DNA of 64,000 nucleotides from Rosistilla oblonga (lineage in GTDB: Bacteria; Planctomycetota; Planctomycetia; Pirellulales; Pirellulaceae): assembly GCF_007751715.1 (NCBI RefSeq), contig NZ_CP036292.1, positions 5,091,339 to 5,155,338 of the forward strand, in the 5' to 3' direction. The position numbers were made by a program, and so were the translations under genes. Positions 56,801 to 64,000 of this stretch are shown one piece after another (position 1 is the stretch's first letter; every line of letters starts with the position of its first letter). The notes under the pieces were generated by a model, which did no database searches, had not been told where the DNA came from, and saw only the letters and a list, made by a program, of their open reading frames with translations.

Positions 56801-57526
56801 CTATTCGCCCATCAGTTTGCTGACGCTCGGCTCGATCGATTCAGCCCAAATCGTGTAGCCCTGTTCGCTCAAGTGTAGCAGGTCGGGCATGATCTCCTTG
56901 GAAAGCGTACCGTCATCGGCGAGGAATTTGTCACCGATATCCAAGAAGAAAATGTTCTTGTTGTCAGCCAGCTTAGCGACGGTCGCGTTGCTGGTTTCGT
57001 TCGCTTGACGCTTCACATCGGCTGGCGTCGCACCGCGGGGGAAGGTCGCCAGCAACAGGATCTTCGTTTCGGGAGTCTTCTCACGCAATTGGTGAATGAT
57101 CGCAGTGACGCCTTCGGCGATCTCTTCGGGCTTGTTGCGGCCGGAGTTGTTGGTGCCGATCATGACAACCGCCAACTTGGGCGAGATCCCTTCCAAGTTG
57201 CCATTGTCCAACCGCCACATGACGTGCTGCGTGCGATCGCCTCCGATGCCCAGATTGACAGCGTTTCGATCGCCGTAGAAGTCGGCCCAGACCTTCTTGC
57301 CGCGGCCTTCCCAGCCTTGAGTGATCGAGTCGCCGATGAAGACGAGGTCGACGTTCCCCTTGGCAACGCGAGCGTTCATCGATTCGTGACGCTTCACCCA
57401 ATTCCCGCTGCGCGGCACGGGAGTGATCGCATCGTGCTTGGTTGCGGTGGCTTGAGCGCTCGCTACCGAAGTCAGCATCGCAGCGATCAGGAAACAGGAA
57501 ACGGAGGTCATTCTTCGCAAGGACAT
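56801..57526 (-). CDS. Exported SGNH/GDSL-type hydrolase
   Basis: A 241-residue esterase/lipase-like protein with signal peptide (MSLRRMTSVSCFLIAAMLTS, cleavage after VASAQ). SGNH blocks: I FIGDSITQGWEG, II LGIGGDRTQH, III VMIGTNNSG, V PDLLHLSEQGY, giving Ser-Gly-Asn-His with the Asp two residues before the His region. The pattern is that of PAF-acetylhydrolase-like GDSL proteins that deacetylate sugars or lipids. Start chosen at 57526; ATG 57568 adds a Pro-rich stretch. Confidence 0.87.
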   Translation of the reverse strand: MSLRRMTSVSCFLIAAMLTSVASAQATATKHDAITPVPRSGNWVKRHESMNARVAKGNVDLVFIGDSITQGWEGRGKKVWADFYGDRNAVNLGIGGDRTQHVMWRLDNGNLEGISPKLAVVMIGTNNSGRNKPEEIAEGVTAIIHQLREKTPETKILLLATFPRGATPADVKRQANETSNATVAKLADNKNIFFLDIGDKFLADDGTLSKEIMPDLLHLSEQGYTIWAESIEPSVSKLMGE

Positions 57527-58189
57527 GTTGGTTGGATCCGAGGTTTCGGGGGGAGGGGTAGGGGTCATAAAACGCCCATTTTAGTCGCTCGCGAGGGGCC
57601 GTGGAATCGAGTCCCCAAAAACGAACAGCTCACCGCCGCGACAACGTTCAGTTGCTATGCACGTCGTATCGATCCCCACGGCACAAGGAAGCTCGGCGGA
57701 CGCAGCGCACCAATACAAACGCCATGCCGGACAGTATTGAGTTTGACCATTTGATGCGTTCCGTCTGCTAAGCACGTCCCAATGTATTATTCAGTGAAAC
57801 CGCAAGCACTTCGGGCCGCGCAGGCATTAGAACGCGGGGCGATGCCCACGCGGTTAAACGCAATACCGTTCAACGAAGGAGCCTCGGACCGTGGAAAGAA
57901 TTAGCGTCGGGACGTAGTGGACGAGGTTACGAGTCCCAGCGATTTGGTCTGATGCAAAAGGACTCGTAGCCTCGTCCACTACGCTTCGTTGAACGGTATT
58001 GCGGTTAAAAGAACAGACTCGTTGTTGGCTGCTTAGCGATACGAAGCATCCAGCTGTGTTGTCGACCAAGCAGCAGCCTTCTTTGCGAACGATGGAAAAC
58101 TTGGGTAACTCCGAGGCGAGACGCCAGCCTGCCCGAGAGCACCTAAAAATCGGATAGAATGGGAGCCGAGTTTTCTGTTGAGAGTTCCT
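57527..58189. other. Intergenic region with nested inverted-repeat element
   Basis: About 660 bp. Besides the inverted-repeat element at 57860-58002, no gene, tRNA or other RNA was recognised. The base composition shifts to lower GC towards the next gene. Confidence 0.5.
57860..58002. repeat. Nested inverted-repeat element (MITE-like)
   Basis: Outer arms 57860-57878 (GCAATACCGTTCAACGAAG) and 57984-58002 are perfect complements. Inner arms 57913-57936 (starts CGTAGTGGACGAGG) and 57960-57983 match with one or two differences. Total 143 bp with the ends as the outer arms; it resembles a non-autonomous mobile element, but target-site duplications were not evident. Confidence 0.75.
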
Positions 58190-60589
58190 ATGCGAAGGCG
58201 GATTATGAAGAGTTTTCAAACGGACTGCGGTGGGTGGACTTGGCTGGCGGTGGTGATGCTGGCAGCAATGTGCTCGCTTCCAGCCCGACATGCTCTGGCT
58301 GATACGCCTTTTCGTGTGCACACGCTCAGTTCTGACAGCGAGTTTAGTGCGGCCACGACGATTGACATCGATGGCGACGGCCGACTGGACGTGGTGTCGG
58401 GGGCATTTTGGTATCAAGCTCCCAATTGGGATAAGCACACGCTGCGTGACGTGGCGATGATCCGAGGCCGCTTTGACGACTATTCCAACTTGGCCATGGA
58501 TGTCGACGGCGACGATGACTTGGATATCATCAGCGTCAATTACCGTAGCAAGAGCCTGTACTGGTGCCGCAATCCAGGTCCGGCGGCTATGCAAGAGAAC
58601 CCGGATTTGCGTTGGGAACAGATTGAGATCGATCGACCAGGCAGTAGCGAGACGGGGCGGTTAGTCGATATCGACGGTGATGGGCACCTAGACATTTTGC
58701 CCAGCGGAACCACCTTTGCCGCTTGGTATCGCCTGCAGCCCGCCTCACAATCTGAATCGCAGACAGCCGCTGAAGATGTTAGGTGGCAGCGTTATGACTT
58801 GCCTACCGAGCTGATCGGGCACGGCGTGGGGGCGGGCGATATAAATGGTGACGGCCGCATCGACGTCGTGGGACCCGGCGGCTGGGCCCTGGCTCCGCCC
58901 GATCCGCTCACTGGCCGCTGGCGGTGGCAGCCCGAATTTAGCCTCGCCCAAGACTGCGGCTTGCCCATCTTAGTGCACGATGTCGATGCGGATGGCGACG
59001 CGGATCTGATCTGGTCCCGAGGGCACAATTACGGAGTCTACTGGACGGAGCAAGTTGGAGAGTCAGAATCTTCGTTGCAGGTTATGCCCGGGGTTGAACT
59101 GGCTGAACTGGAGCCGCTGATCAGTAGCCGCAAATGGATTACGCATGCAATTGATACGAGCTGGTCGTGTGCGCACACGCTGATACTGGCGGACATCGAC
59201 GGCGATGGAAAAGATGACTTGGTGGCTGGCAAGCGGTTCCAAGGTCATGACGGGAAGGATCCAGGCGAGAATGATCCATTGCAAATCGCGTGGTATCGCT
59301 TTGATAGTAACTCCCGAACTTGGCAAAAACAGATTGCGAGCGTCGCCGCAGACGTTGGAATTGACTTGGATTCCGTCTGTGCGGATATCGACGGGGATGG
59401 TGACGTCGACATCCTGGCGCCCAGTCGCATTGGCCTGCATTGGTTAGAAAATTTGAGAGTTGGGCAGGGCTCGGCGGCCAAATTGCTGCAAGACAACGCG
59501 GCGCAAGTAGCCAATCCGCCGAGTGGCGAAATCTCGAAGCGGGATGCGAGCCCGACTGCGTTCAACGCAGCGAGCCAGACTCCGGAAGGGACGTTTGATT
59601 TGTTGCGGATCGATGCAGCCGATGGAGAAGTGAAGCGGGCTGAGACGCCTATCGCATTTGGGCCACGCCGTCAGCAGATTATTGCGGCGTTTGAATCGAT
59701 CGCCGGACCGTTGCCCGGACCTCACCACCGCCGGGACTTGGATGTGCACATCTCCAGCGTGGAAAAGACGGATAAATACTGGAGGATCAAACTTTCATTC
59801 GCCAGCGACGATGTGAGTCGCGTACCGGCGTATCTCCTTGTTCCTATGCATATTAATGAGCGGATGCCAGCGATGCTCTGCCTGCATCCCACGCATGCGG
59901 AACTTGGCAAGTCACAGATCTGTGGCCAGGGAGGGCAGCCGAGTATGTTCTATGCGCATGAATTGGCCGAACGTGGGTTCGTGTGCCTGGCGCCGGATTA
60001 TCCAAGTTTCGGCGAATACGAATTTGATTTCCAAGCCCATCGTGACTTGTATCCAAGCGGTACGATCAAAGCGGTGTGGGACAACGTGCGAGGTCTCGAC
60101 TTTCTTGAGAGCTTGCCGTGCGTGGAACGCGATAAGATCGGCGTGATTGGGCATTCCCTGGGTGGACACAACGCATTATTCACGGCGGCTCTCGATGGCC
60201 GTGTGCGGGCGGTCGTAACCAGTTGTGGCTTCACCGCTTTGGAGGACTACCGTGGCGGCGATTTAAGTGGTTGGACGAGCGATCGATACATGCCAGCCAT
60301 CGCAGGCTTTCAGAATGCTACTGAGCTACCCTTCGATTTCGCTGAGCTCCTGGCCACCATTGTGCCACGCCCATTGTTCGTTTCGGCCCCGTTGAGAGAC
60401 GACAATTTTGATGTCGCAGGCGTACGCAAGTGCGAGGCGAGTTTAAAACCGGTCGTCGAACTGTATAGTCAAATTGAAAAGCCGGGCGATGTGCATTTCG
60501 TCTATCCGGAGGCCGGGCATGACTTTCCCCAAGCGGTGCGTGAAGAGGCGTATCAATGGCTCCGCGATGAGATGCGCGGCAAAGACTAA
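58190..60589 (+). CDS. Exported VCBS/FG-GAP repeat protein fused to an alpha/beta hydrolase
   Basis: 799 residues from ATG 58190 (TTG 58178 and ATG 58205 also possible). Signal peptide core WTWLAVVMLAAMCSLPA, ending near ALA. Residues 50-420 hold seven calcium-binding VCBS/FG-GAP repeats of the form D-D-G-D-x-D (DIDGDGRLDVVSG, DVDGDDDLDIISV, DINGDGRIDVVGP, DIDGDGDVDILAP and others), a beta-propeller. After a linker, residues about 500-799 form an alpha/beta hydrolase of the acetyl-xylan esterase/dienelactone type: nucleophile in GVIGHSLGGHNAL, His in YPEAGHDFP. Substrate unknown. Codon use and lower GC differ from neighbours. Confidence 0.85.
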   Translation: MRRRIMKSFQTDCGGWTWLAVVMLAAMCSLPARHALADTPFRVHTLSSDSEFSAATTIDIDGDGRLDVVSGAFWYQAPNWDKHTLRDVAMIRGRFDDYSNLAMDVDGDDDLDIISVNYRSKSLYWCRNPGPAAMQENPDLRWEQIEIDRPGSSETGRLVDIDGDGHLDILPSGTTFAAWYRLQPASQSESQTAAEDVRWQRYDLPTELIGHGVGAGDINGDGRIDVVGPGGWALAPPDPLTGRWRWQPEFSLAQDCGLPILVHDVDADGDADLIWSRGHNYGVYWTEQVGESESSLQVMPGVELAELEPLISSRKWITHAIDTSWSCAHTLILADIDGDGKDDLVAGKRFQGHDGKDPGENDPLQIAWYRFDSNSRTWQKQIASVAADVGIDLDSVCADIDGDGDVDILAPSRIGLHWLENLRVGQGSAAKLLQDNAAQVANPPSGEISKRDASPTAFNAASQTPEGTFDLLRIDAADGEVKRAETPIAFGPRRQQIIAAFESIAGPLPGPHHRRDLDVHISSVEKTDKYWRIKLSFASDDVSRVPAYLLVPMHINERMPAMLCLHPTHAELGKSQICGQGGQPSMFYAHELAERGFVCLAPDYPSFGEYEFDFQAHRDLYPSGTIKAVWDNVRGLDFLESLPCVERDKIGVIGHSLGGHNALFTAALDGRVRAVVTSCGFTALEDYRGGDLSGWTSDRYMPAIAGFQNATELPFDFAELLATIVPRPLFVSAPLRDDNFDVAGVRKCEASLKPVVELYSQIEKPGDVHFVYPEAGHDFPQAVREEAYQWLRDEMRGKD

Positions 60590-61097
60590 GTCAAGCAAAG
60601 CCGATCGCGACAGGGCACTCTTTGGATCTGCACTCGCCAGAGTGCAGTACCTGCTAAGGAGCAGCAGTGGTTGCGGGGGCAGCTCGGCTTGCCCCGTGCT
60701 GAACATCGAGTGATGTTACGGTCAGAACAACTCCACCAACACGGCAGGAACGACCTCTAGCCGGTCTTCATCGCCTCGGGTTGCGCTCGGCTCGCCAGCG
60801 CTCGATGCCGTACAACGGCGAACTCGCGGGCGATCAAGAAGAGCCTGTCCCCAAACTGCACTCCCACTTCTGCCCTGCAAATCGACGAACGGCATAAGCT
60901 TCGGCTTAGACCATGGCCTTTCTCTTCATGTGCCCCACAACCACGGGAAATACTGAAAAACACAATCCAATCGTGGGCATCCAGAACCCTGCAGCAGATT
61001 TGGTTTTGATTGACTTTCTGCCCCGAATAAGTCACTATGAAATCGGGCACATGGTGATTTAAGCAGAACCGTGCAGCCCGCTTCGGAGGAATAAGAC
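60590..61097. other. Gene-poor stretch
   Basis: 508 bp with no convincing coding frame. A minus-strand frame at 60757-61128 lacks recognisable motifs and overlaps the next antitoxin. A small hairpin (CTGCACTC/GAGTGCAG, 60628-60647) follows the hydrolase gene but has no T tract. The last 40 bp probably hold the toxin-antitoxin promoter; AGGAG lies close to the antitoxin start. Confidence 0.45.
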
Positions 61098-61358
61098 ATG
61101 ACACTGAACATACCAAGCGAATACGCACACGTTCTCGACGAAGCCGTTGCCAGTGGTGCGTTTGCGTCTACCGACGAAGCCATTCGCCATGCGCTCAGCC
61201 TTCTCGCTGCGGAGCACCATATCGTTGACGGTGAACCGCCAACGGAAGACGATGAACAATGGGCGGCTCGATTTGAAGCATGGGCGGAGAGTCATACTCC
61301 GTCGAAACACTTTGTCGATTGCAGCCGCGATTCGATCTACGATGGTCGTGACAAGTGA
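61098..61358 (+). CDS. ParD/ribbon-helix-helix-like antitoxin
   Basis: An 86-residue protein with the short N-terminal pattern MTLNIPSEYAHVLDEAVASG and FASTDEAIRHALSLLAAE of ribbon-helix-helix antitoxins; the acidic C-terminus (GEPPTEDDEQWAARFEAWAE) would wrap the toxin. Its stop overlaps the toxin start (GTGA). It probably represses its own operon. Confidence 0.8.
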   Translation: MTLNIPSEYAHVLDEAVASGAFASTDEAIRHALSLLAAEHHIVDGEPPTEDDEQWAARFEAWAESHTPSKHFVDCSRDSIYDGRDK

Positions 61359-61804
61359 GAAGCCTGATCGATACGAGTATTGTCGTTCGCACTTCTCAAC
61401 CAACTTCAGACGCATTCCGGTTGGCCGTTGACGCAGTCAAACGGCTTCGCCCCAACGGTTTCCGGGGCTGCTTGGTTCCACAAGTCTTCTATGAGTATTG
61501 GGCCGTTGTCACGCGTCCCATCAACGTCAATGGCCTTGGATTCACTGCAGAGCAAGCGGCATTGGAACTGGCCCAGCTCACGTCCATGTTCGACTTCGTT
61601 CGTGACGAGAGAGCGATATTCGAACATTGGCAACGACTGGTTACGAGCTACAAGGTTTTAGGGAAGAACTCTCACGACGCGCGTTTAGTCGCCGCGATGT
61701 TACGGCATGGGATCACGCATATCCTGACGCTGAATCCAAAAGATTTCGCCCGATTCACGTCGATTAAGATCATGACACCTTCAGACCTTGTTACAAACAG
61801 CTAA
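61355..61804 (+). CDS. PIN-domain toxin, VapC-like
   Basis: 149 residues from GTG 61355. PIN residues: Asp in RSLIDTSIVVRTSQP, Glu in VPQVFYEYWAVVTRP, Asp in KNSHDARLVAAML and the closing ITHILTLNPKDFARF. The set Asp-Glu-Asp-Asp fits a Mg2+-dependent RNase toxin. Coupled to the antitoxin by a 4-bp overlap. Different in sequence from the PIN protein at 50404. Confidence 0.87.
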   Translation: MRSLIDTSIVVRTSQPTSDAFRLAVDAVKRLRPNGFRGCLVPQVFYEYWAVVTRPINVNGLGFTAEQAALELAQLTSMFDFVRDERAIFEHWQRLVTSYKVLGKNSHDARLVAAMLRHGITHILTLNPKDFARFTSIKIMTPSDLVTNS

Positions 61805-62203
61805 GTCGAATTAGCCCGATGGTGTCTGGCGGAAGCTAAAACTCGAGTCTGCTCTCGATCGAACGACTCGCAACGGTCTCGAGTTGGACTTCACGATGAA
61901 CCAACAAACTGAGACGCTGGTGCAAAGACTTCTCGCCAGGACCCCAGTGGTCTGGAAGTTGTTCAACGCAGTACACGGCAGCCGACGATGAAAGCTTGGA
62001 TCACTGAAACCCTTCAGCCGATTGTGCACTGAATTATCAACACCGTTGGGGCTCGCTAACGCGGAGCATTCGACGGCAGAAGAGATTCGTTACAGGCATC
62101 CATCAAGAGCGCAAACTGCGATATCAATTCAGATTGAAGGGCAATTACATCGAGTCGCCATTTGACCTGCCTGTATAGCCATCCGAACCAAAAGTCGCCC
62201 CGC
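61805..62203. other. Gene-poor stretch downstream of the VapC-like gene
   Basis: About 400 bp between the toxin gene and the convergent SMR exporter. A widely spaced inverted repeat (AACTCGAG at 61840-61847, CTCGAGTT at 61878-61885) is the only structure noticed. No coding frame with a motif; it may hold decayed sequence. Confidence 0.4.
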
Positions 62204-62521
62204 TCAGTACGCGGTGAGTTTCAATCCGATAATGGACACCATCAATAGGATGAGAAAAAAGATACGGCCGGCGTTCACGGGCTCGCCCAGAAAGGTCATG
62301 CCTAAGACAATTGCGCCGAAAGTGCCGATGCCAACCCAAACGGCGTAGGCTGTCCCAATCGGAAGGGTTCGAGCTGCAAGAGCAAGCAGATACATACTTG
62401 CCATGATGCCAGCGATGGTCAGAACGCTAGGAACGAGCTTGGTGAAGCCCTCGGTGTATTTCAGGCCAATCGCCCAGCCCGCTTCCAAGAGACCTGCAAT
62501 AACGAGAATAACCCATGGCAT
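62204..62521 (-). CDS. gdx: SMR-family guanidinium exporter (Gdx/SugE type)
   Basis: Small multidrug resistance protein, 105 residues, four membrane helices. MPWVILVIAGLLEAGWAIGLKY carries the conserved Glu13; TEGFTKLVPSVLTIAG, LPIGTAYAVWVGIGTFGA and the C-terminal GLKLTAY are the Gdx/SugE rather than EmrE form. Gdx proteins export guanidinium in exchange for protons. AAGGAG lies 7 bp before the ATG, and the leader matches a guanidine-III riboswitch, which strongly supports the function. Confidence 0.92.
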   Translation of the reverse strand: MPWVILVIAGLLEAGWAIGLKYTEGFTKLVPSVLTIAGIMASMYLLALAARTLPIGTAYAVWVGIGTFGAIVLGMTFLGEPVNAGRIFFLILLMVSIIGLKLTAY

Positions 62522-62541
62522 GACAACGCTCCTTTTAGGGT

Positions 62542-62584
62542 GCGCGTCGTCTTATCTTAACCGGGTACGTCGCTCATCGTCCGG
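62542..62584 (-). promoter_or_regulatory. Guanidine-III (ykkC-III) riboswitch-like leader
   Basis: Read on the minus strand, the leader runs CCGGACGATGAGCGACG then TACCCGGTTAAGATAAGACG and ACGCGC, about 20 bases before the ribosome-binding site of gdx. From memory this aligns almost base for base with the ykkC-III class: CCGGACGA, the GCGxCGTACCCGG segment, the AAGACG strand and the closing CGCGC, which forms the pseudoknot. The class binds guanidinium and switches translation on. Position directly before a Gdx gene is what the class predicts. Confidence 0.88.
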
Positions 62585-62873
62585 GCCTGAATGGCAATTA
62601 CGATAGTAGATTGTTGGACCGACAGGTCCCATTGTCAAGGCAGATGCTCAGGACGTCGGCGCGTCTCGGCTTCCTGGGCTTCACCGCATTTGCGGCGATG
62701 TGCCTCTGCCGGCAACAACGTTTTGTTTTAGCGTGCCACCGGACTTACCAAAACTCTTTGGTTGCCGAGGCTAGGCTCAAACCACCGTACAGTTTCCAGA
62801 GCAACTTGCGATGTAGGATCTTCTTGCACAAGCGACTCGCGTTCTAGTCGCCCCATCGCAAGCATACCGATAG
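62585..62873. other. Gene-poor stretch
   Basis: About 290 bp upstream of the riboswitch. It contains short frames (one at 62611-62847 on the plus strand) without motifs. It must hold the promoter of the gdx transcript. No other feature was recognised. Confidence 0.4.
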
Positions 62874-62879
62874 ACTCCC

Positions 62880-62924
62880 CGAAAAAAGAACAGCTCGCCA
62901 ACGCGAAGTGCGTTGGCGAGCTGT
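62880..62924 (-). terminator. Strong intrinsic terminator of the DUF4332 gene
   Basis: A perfect 15-bp stem (ACAGCTCGCCAACGC with its complement, 62890-62904 and 62910-62924) around a 5-base loop, followed on the minus strand by TCTTTTTTC. It lies 40 bp after the stop of the last gene. Confidence 0.93.
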
Positions 62925-62964
62925 GACGTTATTCAATTCGAAGCGGCGGAGACCGCGAGAAAAC

Positions 62965-64000
62965 CTACGCGGCGACCACTTGGTCGCGTTGGCCGGCCCA
63001 GGTGATCCAGTCGGTGACTTCGGCTAGGTCGGGAGCGGGAGCTCCGCGGAGGATGCGTTTTCCTTCGCTGCTGTGAGCGATCGGCGTGACTTCGTCCAAC
63101 AACCATTTCGGATTGCATTGACTCAATTGCTTCGCGCTGGTGATCTCCGCAGCAACCAACAACTGGGCGTCGTGGCCACGTAGCATCGGCGAAGTGCACA
63201 TCAGCTTCGATTGCAATTGCCATTGGCGAACCGTTTCGGCTGTGATCCGGCGGTGGTTCAATTTGTCCGCGACAAACGCGGGATCGGCATCCAACAGATC
63301 GGCAACCGTATAGACACCCGCTTTCTCCAATCGCTTCGCCATCGAAGGCCCGATCGAAGGAGCGTCGACGACATCGCTCTCGTTGCTCAAGTAATACCGC
63401 AGAGTCCGCGACTTGCTATCGCCATCGATCGGCACTGTCGAACGCTCCGATCGCTCGCCGCGACTGGTGCGTGTGACGCGTGTCCGCGTCGACCGTTGGC
63501 TTCGCCCGTTGGACGAACCTTCGCGGTCGCTCGATCCGTTGCTGGATCGGGATGACGAACGGCTGCTCGAACGAGAAGACGAATTGCTGCTTCCCGATCC
63601 GTTTCGCGAACTCGAACGCTTGGTGCTGCGGACGACACGATTGCCTTCGTGGTCGTATTCGTATTCGACTTCCAGATCGGCGATTCCATCGCCATCGTAG
63701 TCGTAGGTCTCGCGGTAGCTGTTCACCGAACCGGTACGCTGACGAACCGATTCGTGGTCGTACGGATTGGGGAACGAAGAGTGATCACTCGACAGTGGAC
63801 GGCTGGTGCTTTCGCCGCTTTGCCCATCTCGCGACGAGGTGCGACGACGGCGAGTGACGCGAGTCGTGCGACCACCGCGCGACTCATCGGATCGTTCACC
63901 GCTGCGGCTGCGAGTCGATGTGCGCGTGGTTCGTGTCGATTGGCGATCGCCATCGCGATGACCTCGCAGAACAGCTCGGCTGGCCGAAGCGATCCAAGTC
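62965..64000 (-). CDS. DUF4332 protein with Ser/Arg-rich region (partial, N-terminus outside the window)
   Basis: The frame is open to the right edge, so only the last about 345 residues are visible and the start is missing; a GTG at 63726 is internal. From the N-terminal side: a long Arg/Ser/Thr-rich low-complexity region (RTTRTSTRSRSGERSDESRG, RRRRTSSRDG), a calcium-loop-like acidic segment (YDYDGDGIADLEVEYEYDHE), a second Ser/Arg tract (RSSSRSSSRSSNGSSDREG), then the DUF4332 helix-hairpin-helix domain (DAPSIGPSMAKRLEKAGVYT and VADLLDADPAFVADKL). HhH domains of this type are thought to bind DNA or act as adaptors. Ends before the strong terminator. Confidence 0.85.
   Translation of the reverse strand, partial: TWIASASRAVLRGHRDGDRQSTRTTRTSTRSRSGERSDESRGGRTTRVTRRRRTSSRDGQSGESTSRPLSSDHSSFPNPYDHESVRQRTGSVNSYRETYDYDGDGIADLEVEYEYDHEGNRVVRSTKRSSSRNGSGSSNSSSRSSSRSSSRSSNGSSDREGSSNGRSQRSTRTRVTRTSRGERSERSTVPIDGDSKSRTLRYYLSNESDVVDAPSIGPSMAKRLEKAGVYTVADLLDADPAFVADKLNHRRITAETVRQWQLQSKLMCTSPMLRGHDAQLLVAAEITSAKQLSQCNPKWLLDEVTPIAHSSEGKRILRGAPAPDLAEVTDWITWAGQRDQVVAA

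Noticed and set aside
60757-61128. Minus-strand frame of 123 codons in the gene-poor stretch
   Set aside because: No motif, mixed composition and overlap with the ParD-like antitoxin; not supported as a gene.
62611-62847. Plus-strand frame of 78 codons upstream of the riboswitch
   Set aside because: No ribosome-binding site, no motif, no plausible partner; probably chance.

Overview
The window looks like chromosomal DNA of a planctomycete, close to the Rhodopirellula/Pirellulaceae type. Grounds: moderate-to-high GC; many intergenic hairpin repeats of the kind those genomes carry; exported PQQ-propeller, DUF4332 and DUF4912 proteins; an ATP synthase b subunit with a signal peptide; and a beta-RFAP synthase, which implies tetrahydromethanopterin C1 metabolism. 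This assignment is inference from family content, not from a marker gene.

Layout. 1-6.2 kb: a phosphate-uptake block, with pstSCAB on the minus strand divergent from an OprP/O-like porin; a 22-bp imperfect palindrome lies between them. 6.3-12.5 kb: a Cys-rich exported protein, an exported unknown, a dimethylformamidase-like exported protein, a fabZ-fabI pair and a LarA-like protein. 12.6-15.5 kb: a hairpin repeat and a YfhO-like membrane protein. 15.6-23.7 kb: a complete F1Fo ATP synthase operon on the minus strand (atpZ-like, atpI-like, B, E, F, H, A, G, D, C). 24-28.6 kb: a DUF4912 protein, a MacB-type ABC exporter pair and an NAD-dependent epimerase/dehydrogenase.

29.0-46.2 kb is the centrepiece: four overlapping, translationally coupled genes. 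They encode a FAAL-loaded reducing polyketide synthase (FAAL-ACP-KS-DH-MT-ER-KR-ACP), a second synthase (KS-DH-ACP), an NRPS module with a TubC-like docking domain (C-A-T), and a tandem KAS III protein whose second half has lost its catalytic residues. Neither polyketide module has an acyltransferase, although both linkers that normally flank the AT are present. No thioesterase or reductase release domain is present. The line probably activates a fatty acid as adenylate, elongates and methylates it with malonyl units supplied in trans, joins it to an amino acid and releases it through the KAS III-like protein.

46.2-64 kb is a mixed metabolic region: beta-RFAP synthase, DUF952, amidohydrolase, 3-methyladenine glycosylase, PQQ-propeller protein, sugar isomerase, PfkB kinase, ceramidase-like protein, CbiX and SGNH hydrolase. 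It also holds two PIN-domain toxin-antitoxin pairs, one flanked by two copies of a hairpin repeat, a VCBS-repeat/esterase fusion beside a nested inverted-repeat element, and an SMR guanidinium exporter (gdx type) preceded by a close match to a guanidine-III (ykkC-III) riboswitch. The last gene (DUF4332, Ser/Arg-rich) runs off the right edge and ends at a strong intrinsic terminator. I saw no rRNA, tRNA, CRISPR array or intact insertion sequence.
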